Assembly: GCA_027062365.1 (NCBI GenBank)
Contig: JAMOTK010000019.1
Coordinates: 1 to 48,648 of the forward strand
Direction of reading: 5' to 3'
DNA length: 48,648 bases
From: Sulfurovum sp.
GTDB taxonomy: Bacteria > Campylobacterota > Campylobacteria > Campylobacterales > Sulfurovaceae
Shown here: piece by piece, positions 34,711-43,636 of the stretch
Numbering within the stretch: the first letter of the stretch is position 1
Layout of the letters: each line of letters begins with the position of its first letter
Position numbers and translations under genes: made by a program
Notes under the pieces: generated by a model
Told to the model about the DNA's origin: nothing
Database searches by the model: none
Seen by the model: the letters and a program-made list of their open reading frames with translations, nothing else

Positions 34711-35782
34711 AAAAAATCTCCTGTGTTTCAAACTTTGTTTCAAGTTGTGCTTTTAAATCAAAATCTTTGGGAAGTGAAATACTTTCATAACAAACGATGA
34801 CTTTATCATACTCTCTATCCATAACATTATAGAGAAAATTATCAATATTTTCAAAATAATTGTCTTTAAAAGTAATTTGAGAAGTGATAGTACCATCTAT
34901 ATTAATAGGACTTCTAGTTGTGGCTTGAAAGTAGGTTTCAATGCCATTGTCTTCTAAATATTTTGCTAAAAGATAAGGTGCATACATAAATTCTGCTGTG
35001 CCTAATACTAAGACTTTTTTATTTCTAAAATCTTCTAGCTTAATATATTTTTTGACATCTATATTAAGTTTTTTTGTACCATATCTAGCAAAATTATAAG
35101 GAATAATCTTTTCTATAGAAAGAATATTTTGGGCTTCTGATTTGATATTTGAAGAGAATTCTTTATCATTTTTTTCAAAGCTAAACTTGCCTTTGTAGAG
35201 AGAATAAATATCAAAATTATCATATTTTTTGCTTGACCAATCTAAGATAGTAATCAGCGTATAAGTCTTCACCTTAGGCAGAATTTCTTTGAATTCTTCT
35301 ATCAAATTATTGGCTGTATTTCCTGTGGTCACTTCATCATCAATAAGGACTATTCTTGTGATATTTTCTAATAATTCTTGAAGTGATTTGTTTTGGGGAG
35401 CATAGAAAATATGGCTGGGTGCATGAGAATGTTCTTCTTTGAAAGAGAGTAAGACTTTATGAGAGGTTTTAAATCTTGAAGAGTGCATATAGAAAGCATT
35501 GCTAGAGTTAAAGACTTCAAAGACACCTTGACCCAAAGCCGTTGCTGCTTCTGCAAACCCCACAAAAAGTGTTTTTTCATCGCTTTTTGGAATAAGATTT
35601 GCCAATTCTTGATAAGTGCTTTTCATGAGAGATGGTGTCGTAGGAATATGTTTTCCCAATACTTTACTTACAAAGAAAAAGCCTCTTTTTTTGTTGATAC
35701 GAGAACTATAGTCTACTAAACGCTCTAAGGCTTGGCTTTTTTCAACGCTCAAGATACCTGTTTTTAATTCTATTCTATTCAT
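34700..35782 (-). CDS. Ter-operon phosphoribosyltransferase with TRSP domain
   Basis: A 360-residue PRTase_2/TRSP-type protein. The phosphoribosyl binding loop is visible as IVLIDDEVTTGNTANNLI (about 145-162), with a hood region GFAEAATALGQG upstream. The C-terminal TRSP half (about 230-360) contains VLVLGTAEFMYAPYLLAKYL and TTRSPINIDG. In ter systems it is proposed to make a ribosylated nucleoside-like compound together with StiP and HAD. GGAG precedes the ATG. Confidence 0.85.
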   Translation of the reverse strand: MNRIELKTGILSVEKSQALERLVDYSSRINKKRGFFFVSKVLGKHIPTTPSLMKSTYQELANLIPKSDEKTLFVGFAEAATALGQGVFEVFNSSNAFYMHSSRFKTSHKVLLSFKEEHSHAPSHIFYAPQNKSLQELLENITRIVLIDDEVTTGNTANNLIEEFKEILPKVKTYTLITILDWSSKKYDNFDIYSLYKGKFSFEKNDKEFSSNIKSEAQNILSIEKIIPYNFARYGTKKLNIDVKKYIKLEDFRNKKVLVLGTAEFMYAPYLLAKYLEDNGIETYFQATTRSPINIDGTITSQITFKDNYFENIDNFLYNVMDREYDKVIVCYESISLPKDFDLKAQLETKFETQEIFFDI

Positions 35783-35790
35783 TCTACTCC

Positions 35791-36537
35791 CTAAAGAAAC
35801 GATGTATCACTATTGTTATCTGTACTAATACTACTATTATTGCTTGTTAAGCTAGAAATAAAAGATTTAAATGTACCTAAATTTCTACTTGCTACATAAA
35901 TTTTACCCGTACCACTTAGACGCATGACCATACCTTCACCAGAAGTAATGGAGTTTATGGCTCGACTAAAAAATCCACTTGAACCATTGTTTATCATCTC
36001 TGCTTGATAGCTAATGCCCTCTTCCCAAGCCAAAAGATGACCATTATCAACAATAAGCTCTCCTCCGTCATGGCTCATTTCAATCTCTTCAATAGAGCCT
36101 AACCCATTAATCACCAATGTACCATCACCACCTGCATGAAGTACAAAAAAACCATCACCACCAAAAAGTGAACTTCCAATATTTTGATTACGTCTAGTCT
36201 CCAATTTAATTCCATCTTCTGCCGTAAAAAAAGCATAATCATTTAGAAAGTAGCCTTTGTTACTCGTAAGTGTCAAAATTTTAATATCACCGGGGATAGA
36301 AGGAGAGAGCATAACTACAGCATCTTTTTTCGCCGTAATACTTTGTTGAAATAAATCTTCACCACTCGTTATGGCTCGACCAAGAGAAGCCAAAAAGCCA
36401 CCTCTTGCCTCTCCTTTTATCTCAATACCATCTTGCATCGCCATCATACTATCAGATTCAGCAAAAATCTTTTCCCCTTGTTTTAATTGCACAATTAAAA
36501 AAGGTTCTTTTTCTCCGTTAATATCAAAAGTTGCCAT
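35791..36537 (-). CDS. AIM24/TIGR00266 family protein
   Basis: A 248-residue beta-rich protein matching TIGR00266/AIM24: SMMAMQDGIEIKGEARGG at 30-47, then GGDGFFVLHAGGDGTLVINGLG (central), and FSRAINSITSGEGMVMRLSGTGKIY at the C-terminus. The repeated acidic-glycine loops form a TRAP-like beta-barrel. Homologues co-occur with ter genes and stress operons; the biochemical function is unknown. The C-terminal tail is Ser/Asn-rich and low in complexity. Confidence 0.85.
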   Translation of the reverse strand: MATFDINGEKEPFLIVQLKQGEKIFAESDSMMAMQDGIEIKGEARGGFLASLGRAITSGEDLFQQSITAKKDAVVMLSPSIPGDIKILTLTSNKGYFLNDYAFFTAEDGIKLETRRNQNIGSSLFGGDGFFVLHAGGDGTLVINGLGSIEEIEMSHDGGELIVDNGHLLAWEEGISYQAEMINNGSSGFFSRAINSITSGEGMVMRLSGTGKIYVASRNLGTFKSFISSLTSNNSSISTDNNSDTSFL

Positions 36538-36539
36538 GC

Positions 36540-37526
36540 TTACTCCTTATTCATATTTTCTTTTTTGTTCGCTTGTAGAGAGTGATAAGTGGCAATCGCA
36601 ATAAATGTGATACCGATTGTCCCCACAATAATTTCGTTGATATGTACAAACATCTTGGCAAACATCACCAAAGAAAGTGCTAAAATTGCATAATGAGCAC
36701 CATGTTCAAGATAACGATATTCTGTTAGGGTTTTTTCCTCTACAAAATAAAGTGTAAGACTTCTTACAAACATTGCACCAATTCCTAAACCTATCATAAT
36801 AATAAAGATATTAGAACTCAAAGCAAACGCACCGATGACTCCATCAAAAGAAAATGACGCATCTAAGACTTCAAGATATAAGAAGCCCATAATCCCAGAA
36901 CGCACACCATCTGTGCTAAGAAGTTCATCTAAAGAGGCAATCAAGGAATGCAAGAATACCCCACCAAAATATGCCAAAGCAACTCCTGCATCAGATGTCA
37001 AATAAACCAAAGAAAGCCCAATAGCTATGGCAAATATCATCTCAATATTATTAATGCTTCCTGCTTTATTGAGAACTTTACTTCCCTCAATCATTTTAAT
37101 CCACTTCTCTTCTCTGTCTGTATCAAAGATAAAATCAAAAAAGACCATCAATAAAAATGCCCCACCAAAGGCATAAATTAGAGTCTCAACAGACTCTAAA
37201 GTGCTTTGATATTCATCAGGCTTATTCAGTGCAAGATTGAAGGTTTCCATCACACCCAAATTACCTGCAATGGCAACAATAAGCACAGGAAACACAAAAC
37301 GCATACCAAATACGGCAATAGGAATACCAAAAGTGATAAATCTTTTCTGCCATTTTGGCTCCATCGTCTCCAATACTTTCGCATTGACCACAGCATTATC
37401 AAAGGAGAGAGAAACTTCCAAAATTGCCAAAAGAGCCGTGATATAAAGTGCATACCAACTTCCCAAATAAAAGGCAATCGCTAAACCAATAATGGTAATA
37501 ACGATAGAAGCATGAAAATGCTTCAT
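36540..37526 (-). CDS. DUF475 (TerC-like) integral membrane protein
   Basis: A 328-residue polytopic membrane protein with about 8-9 segments. LEVSLSFDNAVVNAKVLETM (N-terminal) and LEVLDASFSFDGVIGAFALS (C-terminal) form a repeated LE-x-S-x-SFDxxV pattern with membrane-embedded acidic residues typical of the TerC-like transporters, likely a metal-ion path. It occupies the place of TerC in the operon: right after terB with a one-base overlap. I assign it to DUF475 from overall pattern. Confidence 0.85.
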   Translation of the reverse strand: MKHFHASIVITIIGLAIAFYLGSWYALYITALLAILEVSLSFDNAVVNAKVLETMEPKWQKRFITFGIPIAVFGMRFVFPVLIVAIAGNLGVMETFNLALNKPDEYQSTLESVETLIYAFGGAFLLMVFFDFIFDTDREEKWIKMIEGSKVLNKAGSINNIEMIFAIAIGLSLVYLTSDAGVALAYFGGVFLHSLIASLDELLSTDGVRSGIMGFLYLEVLDASFSFDGVIGAFALSSNIFIIMIGLGIGAMFVRSLTLYFVEEKTLTEYRYLEHGAHYAILALSLVMFAKMFVHINEIIVGTIGITFIAIATYHSLQANKKENMNKE

Positions 37527-37996
37527 TATTTAATAGCTCTTAAAATTTTATCTTGCATCTCTACTTCTAATGGGTCTAAATTACCATCACTTTGTGCGAT
37601 GTGGGCAATCAGTGCTTCTATCATGGGTGGATATTCAGGATAAGCTTTCATCTTTCCTAACTCAGAAAGTAGTTTGGCTTCCATAAGTATCCATTTTGTA
37701 GGACTCTCCACAGCCTTTGACATCTCTTCTATATGAAACTCATAAAGTTCAATCGCTTCTGTTGTAAGGTTTAAATCATTAATTTCATCAATATCATTAA
37801 TCAATTCAAGCGCTGCAATAATCTCTTGTGTATCTGCTTTTTTGTCTGCCATTGTCATCAAAGCCATACTTACAACCAATGAATTTACAAACTTTTTTTC
37901 TTTGGAAAAACTCTCAGGTGTATATTGTCTAAACTTCTTACCTGCTTCACCATAAAGCTCACTCGTTTTACTTTTTATCTTATTCCAATCTAACAT
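37526..37996 (-). CDS. terB: TerB family protein
   Basis: A 156-residue helical protein of the TerB family, thought to bind divalent metals and contact TerC at the membrane. Signature acidic helices: LMTMADKKADTQEIIAALELI and IAHIAQSDGNLDPLEVEM, the two DxxxxxxE-type metal sites. AAAGGAC lies before the ATG; a PIN-type toxin-antitoxin module separates it from the upstream terD. Confidence 0.9.
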   Translation of the reverse strand: MLDWNKIKSKTSELYGEAGKKFRQYTPESFSKEKKFVNSLVVSMALMTMADKKADTQEIIAALELINDIDEINDLNLTTEAIELYEFHIEEMSKAVESPTKWILMEAKLLSELGKMKAYPEYPPMIEALIAHIAQSDGNLDPLEVEMQDKILRAIK

Positions 37997-38047
37997 ATTT
38001 GTCCTTTTTTTATTTTTATTTTTATTTTTTTAATTATCAAAAATTTA

Positions 38048-38413
38048 TTACTCATAAATATTCAAAATATCCAATTCCATATTCTTAAAATCATCAACAT
38101 TCCTAGTAACCAATGTCAAGTCATAAAGTTTTGCAGTAGAACCAATGAGATTATCAGCCATTTTAACTTTCTTTTTTCGATAAATCTTAATTGCTATATC
38201 TAAAATTTTTCTTTCAACATCATAAATTTTAAAAATCTCTAAAAATTCTCTGACTTTCTTATCTTCCTCATCATCATAAGAAAAAACCAATATTTCCAAA
38301 TAAGTTATACTTGATATTGCTGATTTATTTAGGTTCTTATCTATAAAATCTATAGCTTTTTTATCTCCATTAAGGTAATAAATGATTATATTTGTATCTA
38401 AAAGATATTGCAT
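38048..38413 (-). CDS. PIN domain (VapC-like) toxin
   Basis: A 121-residue PIN-domain RNase. Acidic active-site residues: D6 in YLLDTNIIIYYL, the ITYLEILV Glu and the KKVKMADNLIGSTAKLYD aspartate region, ending in TRNVDDFKNM. ATG 38413 is used: a GTG at 38431 lies within the antitoxin coding end and would add only six residues, while AAAGAG sits before the ATG. VapC-like toxins cleave tRNA or rRNA. It is transcribed inside the ter operon. Confidence 0.85.
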   Translation of the reverse strand: MQYLLDTNIIIYYLNGDKKAIDFIDKNLNKSAISSITYLEILVFSYDDEEDKKVREFLEIFKIYDVERKILDIAIKIYRKKKVKMADNLIGSTAKLYDLTLVTRNVDDFKNMELDILNIYE

Positions 38414-38415
38414 AT

Positions 38416-38658
38416 TTATTCTCTTTCCCACTCGTCTCTCAAACTTCTTTGATACTCCATAGGGTCATTAATTCTATTTTTTAAAATACCTTTTACTCGG
38501 TCAAGTTTTATCTGTTCATCACTTTTTGATATTGTATTTTCTTCTTTATTATCTTTTATCACTTTTAACTCTTTTACTATACCTAGTTTTAGGTTATCAA
38601 GTAAAGTTAAAATAATATTCAAATAATTATCATCAATTTTAAACTGTATCGTTTGCAT
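38416..38658 (-). CDS. Antitoxin of the PIN-type pair
   Basis: An 80-residue protein one gene before the PIN toxin, with AAGGA before the ATG. The first 35 residues resemble the antitoxin at 26552 (MQTI..., LN, LT, NLK, GIV), but the C-terminal half differs (DPMEYQRSLRDEWERE), as would suit a different toxin. The common part could be a dimerisation or DNA-binding module. It lies 18 bases after terD. Confidence 0.82.
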   Translation of the reverse strand: MQTIQFKIDDNYLNIILTLLDNLKLGIVKELKVIKDNKEENTISKSDEQIKLDRVKGILKNRINDPMEYQRSLRDEWERE

Positions 38659-38676
38659 ATTTTATCCTTTTTGAAT

Positions 38677-39252
38677 TTAATTCTCAAAAAACTTGTCTAC
38701 AAAGCCTTGAAGTCCTGAATTAAATCCTGTACCTACTGCCTTAAATCTCCAGTTTCCAGATTTTTTATACAGTCGTCCAAACTCTATCGCCGTTTCTGTA
38801 GAAAAGTCCTCGTCCAAATCATATTTGGCAAGTTCTTTGTTGCTATCTATATCATAAATACGAATAAAGGCATTGCTTACTTGTCCGAAGTTTTGATTAC
38901 GTTGTTGTGCTTCATCTATCGTCACCACAAAGACCAATTCTTCTATTTGAGCATCAAGAGAAGAAAGTTTGATAGCTAAACTCTCATCATCACCTTCTCC
39001 CTCACCCGTACGATTGTCTCCGTTATGCGTCACAGCCCCATCAGGAGAAGTGAGATTATTATAAAAGACAAAAAACTTTTCATTGGGAATTTTGCTACTA
39101 GAGTTTATCATAAAAAGTGAAGCGTCCAAATCAAAATCAACGCCTGTATCACTATCATTCGTATCCCAACCTAAGCCAACACCTACATTTTGTAAACTTG
39201 GTGCTTCTTTGGATAAATCTATACGTCCACCCTTACTTAAATTAATTCCCAT
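38677..39252 (-). CDS. terD: TerD family protein
   Basis: A 191-residue calcium-binding stress protein of the TerD family. The start at ATG 39252 has AAGGA before it; an upstream in-frame ATG (39294) has no family sequence. Signature: [38 protein letters not shown] (acidic Ca site), [11 protein letters not shown] (second acidic site), and the C-terminal GRLYKKSGNWRFKAVGTGF. TerD and TerE proteins associate with TerC/TerB membrane complexes. It precedes the antitoxin gene. Confidence 0.92.
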   Translation of the reverse strand: MGINLSKGGRIDLSKEAPSLQNVGVGLGWDTNDSDTGVDFDLDASLFMINSSSKIPNEKFFVFYNNLTSPDGAVTHNGDNRTGEGEGDDESLAIKLSSLDAQIEELVFVVTIDEAQQRNQNFGQVSNAFIRIYDIDSNKELAKYDLDEDFSTETAIEFGRLYKKSGNWRFKAVGTGFNSGLQGFVDKFFEN

Positions 39253-39318
39253 TTTTTTTCCTTTATAATAAACATAAAAGGTAGCAAAAGCCACCTCTTA
39301 AGATATTCTTAAAATATT

Positions 39319-39924
39319 TTATAGATATTTTGCTTGTACTGTTTGTAGCGTTTGTTCTAACTTTTTATCTCTTGTTGGTTCACCAATTGCAGAAAATTTC
39401 CATTCTCCATTTCTTCTATAAAGTTTACCTAAAATCATAGAAACAAATCCAGAAAACTGTGCATCACTTGCTACATTATAAGTTGCTACGATGTTATTTA
39501 CACGCTCAGGTGTACCTTCATAAAGTCTAATGGATGCAAAAGGAATCGTTGCAAAATCTTGACCTTGAAATGAGTTAAGTACAAAAACAACATTGTCAAT
39601 ATTGGCAGGAATCTGAGAAAGATTGATTTGAATTACTTCATTATCAAGTCCATCATCACCATCAACATCACCTGTTGTATCATCCCCTGAATGAGAAATA
39701 CCAGCTGTTTTTAAATTACCAAAATAAAGCATATCTACCAAGTTTTTATTGCTATCAAAAGTACCTGCTGATAAATCTAAATCTACAGCTTTTTTCTTTT
39801 TACCACCAAAAAGACCTTTAGTCTCAATTGCTCCCCAGTTTGCACCAATACAAAAAGAAGTTAAATCACTTCCATTTTCTTTTTTAAGGTTTATCTTTTG
39901 ACCTTTAGATAAATTAATAGCCAT
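39319..39924 (-). CDS. TerD superfamily protein, TerZ/TerF-like
   Basis: A 201-residue TerD-superfamily member. It keeps [15 protein letters not shown] and the acidic VDLDLSAGTFD and GDDTTGDVDGDDG segments, then ASIRLYEGT, LGKLYRRNGEWKFSAIGEP. It differs from its neighbours by the glycine-lysine insert GLFGGKKKKA and by an extended C-terminus, resembling TerZ. It starts one base after the upstream terE coding end, so translation is coupled. Confidence 0.9.
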   Translation of the reverse strand: MAINLSKGQKINLKKENGSDLTSFCIGANWGAIETKGLFGGKKKKAVDLDLSAGTFDSNKNLVDMLYFGNLKTAGISHSGDDTTGDVDGDDGLDNEVIQINLSQIPANIDNVVFVLNSFQGQDFATIPFASIRLYEGTPERVNNIVATYNVASDAQFSGFVSMILGKLYRRNGEWKFSAIGEPTRDKKLEQTLQTVQAKYL

Positions 39925-40502
39925 TATACGCTTACTCCATACGTTTTACAAAAGCCCATAAGTCCTTCGTTAAATCCTGCTCCAACTGCTTTGAAGTTCC
40001 ACGAACCATTTTTACGGTAAAGCTCACCAAAGTTAATCGCTGTTTCACTTGAATAATCTTCGTCAAGCTCATACTTTGCAATTTCAGCTTCACCATCTTG
40101 ATTAAGAATTCTAATAAATGAATTGTTTACTTGTCCAAAGTTTTGACCTCTGCTCTCTGCTTCGTCAATCGTTACTGTAAAGATAATTTTATCTACTTCT
40201 GGAGCAATTTTTGATAAATCAATCATCACTTCTTCATCATCGCCTTCACCCTCACCTGTTTGGTTGTCACCTTGATGTACGACTGCACCATCTGGAGAAG
40301 TTGCGTTGTTATAAAAAATAAAGTGTGCATCACTGACTACTTTACCATCAGCACCCAACATAAAAAGAGACGCATCTAAGTCAAATTGTCCTCCAGTATC
40401 AGTTGCATTTGCATCCCAACCTAAACCTACTTTGATATTTTTGAGTCCTGGTGCTTCTTTGCTTAGTGAAACGCGTCCACCTTTACTTAAACTTACTGCC
40501 AT
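39924..40502 (-). CDS. terE: TerD/TerE family protein, first gene of the ter operon
   Basis: A 192-residue TerD-family protein. Acidic motifs GQFDLDAS and [10 protein letters not shown] and the C-terminal [23 protein letters not shown] are intact. It is much closer to the protein at 38677 than to the one at 39319; terE versus terD naming is not certain. It heads the operon that runs to 32919 and sits behind a promoter with a tandem repeat. Confidence 0.85.
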   Translation of the reverse strand: MAVSLSKGGRVSLSKEAPGLKNIKVGLGWDANATDTGGQFDLDASLFMLGADGKVVSDAHFIFYNNATSPDGAVVHQGDNQTGEGEGDDEEVMIDLSKIAPEVDKIIFTVTIDEAESRGQNFGQVNNSFIRILNQDGEAEIAKYELDEDYSSETAINFGELYRKNGSWNFKAVGAGFNEGLMGFCKTYGVSV

Positions 40503-40540
40503 ATTGAATCCTTCAATGATTTTTTATTTAATACTTTTTA

Positions 40541-40580
40541 AGTATAACATCAATTGGTTAATGTATTTGTTAATGTATTT
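40541..40580 (-). promoter_or_regulatory. ter promoter with 12-bp tandem direct repeat (putative operator)
   Basis: On minus, TATACT at 40541-40546 is a good -10 for terE. Immediately upstream is a perfect tandem repeat of GTTAATGTATTT at 40557-40568 and 40569-40580 (plus-strand sense), followed by a further GTTA. It covers the -35 zone, a position typical for an activator or repressor site. No ter regulator is identified in the window. Confidence 0.6.
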
Positions 40581-40656
40581 GTTATCTCATGTTACGCAAA
40601 AAAAAATTTGTTTGTTCACTTAAGAAGAATAGAAAAGTGGCATGGACTTACTAGAG

Positions 40657-41787
40657 TCACGAGGACATACACCCTCTCATCATATCCATCGTTTGTGCTT
40701 TTTCTATACAGGGTATCGCTTTTTCAAAGCTTTTGATATCTTCTCTCATCTCTTCTTTATCTTCTGCTGTCCAACTTTGTAGATACTCTTCGTCACTGTT
40801 AAATTTTTGATTTTCTATATCAACACATTTGTTGGCTTCTTTAAGTGTATTAGCAGCACCATAACACTCTTTGCTAAACTCTATGATACCAGAATGTGCA
40901 TCTTTAAGTATCTCATTTTTTGATTGTTCTAACATACTTTGTTCTCCACCCATAGCTTGCATCATTGAGGCTAACATGGCTTCTTCTTGGGCTTTACTAG
41001 GGCTTTGTCCTTCTTGGATACCTGCATCTTTTTGGGCTTTCATGTAGGCTTCTCTTTTGACCGATAATTCGTCCATATCTTTTGTATTATCAACGTTTAC
41101 CTTGGCATCCATAGCATCAAGATTGTTTTTATCCAAGACATTTCCCTGCATATCATAGATAGGAAAATCGGGCAATTTAAAATCGTCTTTTGAGAGCGTA
41201 AGGTCAAACGTAGCTTTGGTTGCTATCTCTGTAGATTTTATACCCATCACATTTATCTCTATTTTAAGAGGTATACCTTTGTAGATACACTGTTTTGAAC
41301 CCATTAAATCCCACACATCACAGGTATAGCCCAGTACTTTATCTGTACCAATCTTCTTTCCACCCATACTTTTCATTATAGATTCGCCTGACTCTTTAAG
41401 GTTTTTACCCCCACCAAACATCGCAGCTATTTGAGCACCACTATTTCTCATTCTAGTGATATGCTTCTTTTTGAAATCTACACTATAGACTATGGCATTG
41501 TTCATATAGACTAAAGTATGATTTTTATTTACTTTTGTCTCTCCCATCGTTGTCTCTTTTTTTACCTTATTCTCTTCTTCTAAGTTTGTTACACCATAGT
41601 CATCAAATATCACTCTTTTTTTACCTACAGATTTTATCTGTACCATTCCCATAATATTTCCAGAACCTTTAAGGGTATACTCTATCTTTCCAGATTTCAC
41701 ATCATATCTTTTCATCTCATTTGCACCCATTGCTAGTACACTGCTACCCATTAATGCTATCATTGAAATTTTAAGTATCTTTATCAT
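40657..41787 (-). CDS. Secreted protein of unknown function, partner of the VWA gene
   Basis: A 376-residue exported protein (signal peptide about 1-22). A beta-rich first half (SGKIEYTLKGSGNIMG and KKRVIFDDYGV; DUF4412-like in appearance but not assigned) is followed by Met- and Lys-rich helices with a MMQAMGG stretch. Cysteines are paired late (C312, C327 and others). It lies 25 bases after the VWA gene and is probably co-transcribed with it. Its end is 154 bases from terE. Confidence 0.7.
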   Translation of the reverse strand: MIKILKISMIALMGSSVLAMGANEMKRYDVKSGKIEYTLKGSGNIMGMVQIKSVGKKRVIFDDYGVTNLEEENKVKKETTMGETKVNKNHTLVYMNNAIVYSVDFKKKHITRMRNSGAQIAAMFGGGKNLKESGESIMKSMGGKKIGTDKVLGYTCDVWDLMGSKQCIYKGIPLKIEINVMGIKSTEIATKATFDLTLSKDDFKLPDFPIYDMQGNVLDKNNLDAMDAKVNVDNTKDMDELSVKREAYMKAQKDAGIQEGQSPSKAQEEAMLASMMQAMGGEQSMLEQSKNEILKDAHSGIIEFSKECYGAANTLKEANKCVDIENQKFNSDEEYLQSWTAEDKEEMREDIKSFEKAIPCIEKAQTMDMMRGCMSS

Positions 41788-41812
41788 TTTTTTCCTTTTT
41801 CATTTTTTATTT

Positions 41813-43537
41813 TTAGTTGCTAAACATTTCAAGCTCTTGACTCATCTCATCGAACTCTTTATCTGACTTAGCATTCTCTGCACTTTGTTTTATATTTTTA
41901 TCTTTTTGTACTTCAGGATTCAAGCCTTTTACCAGACCACCAAATGCCCCAAGGAAAGCTCCTAGCTCTTTGATATTGGCTGTATCCTTTGAATTTAGAC
42001 CATGTATTTCTATCTGCTTATCGCCTATAGTGATTTTTTCACTTTTTTGTACCGTAAGCGTATCTTGAGTATCGGCTTGAATAAGCTCTTCTTTAGTAGA
42101 TTCTTTTAGAATAGGCTCTTTGTTAATATCTGTCATATCTATCATTACTTTAGATTGATTGCCACCGATACTAAAATTAACACTTTTTATCTTACTACCT
42201 ACTTTAGCTTCTATACTATAATTACCGTTATCAAGTGTAACTTTAAAAGTATCAGAACATTTCATTTCTTTTTCATAAACCAGTCGTCCATTACTAGCAT
42301 AGATTTCATAATTTATAGTATCACTTGTATTTGTACATTTACTTTCTACAATAAATTGAGAAAAGACAATATGTAGTTTAGTAACTTCTCCTGCTTTTAT
42401 CTCAAATGGCACAAGCTTTTTAAAGCTTTTATAACTTGTTCTTGTGAGATATTTACCTACAGGTATTTTAGCTGTTCCTGCTGATTTTTTACTTGTATGT
42501 GCAGAAGTTACAGAGTCTCCTTCTTCACCATTTTCATCTATTGAGATATAGTTTCCTGCTCTGACCCACTTTCCACCTTCTTTTTCTGATGCAGTGATTT
42601 CTACCGTACCCGTCTCACCAAAAATGATATGTAGTTTAGTAACTTCTCCTGCTTTTATCTCAAATGGCACAAGCTTTTTAAATTTATTATAACTTGTTCT
42701 TGTAAGATATTTACCTACAAGTAATTTGGCTGTTCCTGCTGATTTTTTACTGCTATGTGCAGAAGTTACAGAGTCTCCTTCTTCACCATTTTCATCTATT
42801 GAGATATAGTTTCCTGCTCTGACCCACTTTCCACCTTCTTTTTCTGATGCAGTGATTTCTAAATTAACTTTAAGTTCTTTTATCACAGGCTTTGGTTTAG
42901 GCTTTACTACCTCAACTTTTTTAACAATGCTCTTCATCGCTTTGTTAAGTGCTGTTGCATTCTTAGCAGAAAAGTACTCTCCACCCGTAGCAGAAGCGAT
43001 ACATTCCAACTGTTTGTCTGTATTTGCATCTACATTAAATCCGATGACATGTGTCACAAAATCTATACCTTGTTTCTCTAATGCTTTGGCAGTACCACAA
43101 GGGTCAGGGTCACAAGTCTCTTTACCATCAGAGATGAGGATAATCGTTGCTTTCTCTTCTGTGTATTTAATCTCTTCGGCTACTTTACGTAAAGAACGAG
43201 CAATAGGTGTTTTGCCTTTGGGCTTGATAGCCATGACCGTTTTTATGACATTATTTTTGTTTATTTTAGCCACAGGAATAACCGTTTCTATATCATTACA
43301 GTCACCCTTACTTCGATGTCCATACACAGTCAATCCCAACTCGACAGAAGGATTCCACTCTTTGACCACACTTTTTAGTGCATTTTTAGCAATTTCTATC
43401 TTGCTCACACCATTTATCTGCCCCCACATACTCCCACTTGCATCAAAGATAATAACGGCACGAGGATTGTCTTGTGCGAGTATATTTGTAAACAGTGTTA
43501 GCCATACCAACACAAAACCCAATACTATTTTTTTCAT
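41813..43537 (-). CDS. Secreted VWA domain protein with 86-residue tandem duplication
   Basis: A 574-residue protein. After a signal peptide (about 1-21, LTLFTNILA) comes a von Willebrand A domain (about 25-200) with MIDAS motif FDASGSMWG, then T and D residues of GKTPIARSL and ISDGKETCD. A Lys/Pro-rich linker (PKPKPVIKEL) leads to two near-identical beta-sandwich-type modules of 86-residue period (starting ITASEKEGGKWVRAGNYIS, about residues 226-303 and 312-389), and a C-terminal domain with VEIHGLN-like strands and an acidic tail. Probably adhesion or complex assembly at the cell surface. Upstream SD AGGAGA. Confidence 0.85.
   Translation of the reverse strand: MKKIVLGFVLVWLTLFTNILAQDNPRAVIIFDASGSMWGQINGVSKIEIAKNALKSVVKEWNPSVELGLTVYGHRSKGDCNDIETVIPVAKINKNNVIKTVMAIKPKGKTPIARSLRKVAEEIKYTEEKATIILISDGKETCDPDPCGTAKALEKQGIDFVTHVIGFNVDANTDKQLECIASATGGEYFSAKNATALNKAMKSIVKKVEVVKPKPKPVIKELKVNLEITASEKEGGKWVRAGNYISIDENGEEGDSVTSAHSSKKSAGTAKLLVGKYLTRTSYNKFKKLVPFEIKAGEVTKLHIIFGETGTVEITASEKEGGKWVRAGNYISIDENGEEGDSVTSAHTSKKSAGTAKIPVGKYLTRTSYKSFKKLVPFEIKAGEVTKLHIVFSQFIVESKCTNTSDTINYEIYASNGRLVYEKEMKCSDTFKVTLDNGNYSIEAKVGSKIKSVNFSIGGNQSKVMIDMTDINKEPILKESTKEELIQADTQDTLTVQKSEKITIGDKQIEIHGLNSKDTANIKELGAFLGAFGGLVKGLNPEVQKDKNIKQSAENAKSDKEFDEMSQELEMFSN
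42369..42860. repeat. In-frame tandem duplication, 258-bp period
   Basis: 42369-42602 and 42627-42860 are almost identical and 258 bases apart (86 codons), so two copies of the same module of the VWA protein. The few differences are mostly single-base substitutions (for example SSKK versus TSKK, LLVG versus IPVG), pointing to a recent or gene-conversion-maintained duplication. Confidence 0.85.
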
Positions 43538-43636
43538 TTTTTCTCCTTTTGGTTTAAATAGTTACCCTTTATTTAGTTTAACATAAAAATATATCAAGAA
43601 AATTAATGTATAACAAATCTTGCTATTAGTAATTTT

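Noticed and set aside
42852-43586. 244-residue ORF on plus
   Set aside because: It lies antisense to the VWA gene, whose frame has a signal peptide, MIDAS motif and repeat domains. The plus ORF product is Ser/Leu-rich low complexity typical of a shadow.
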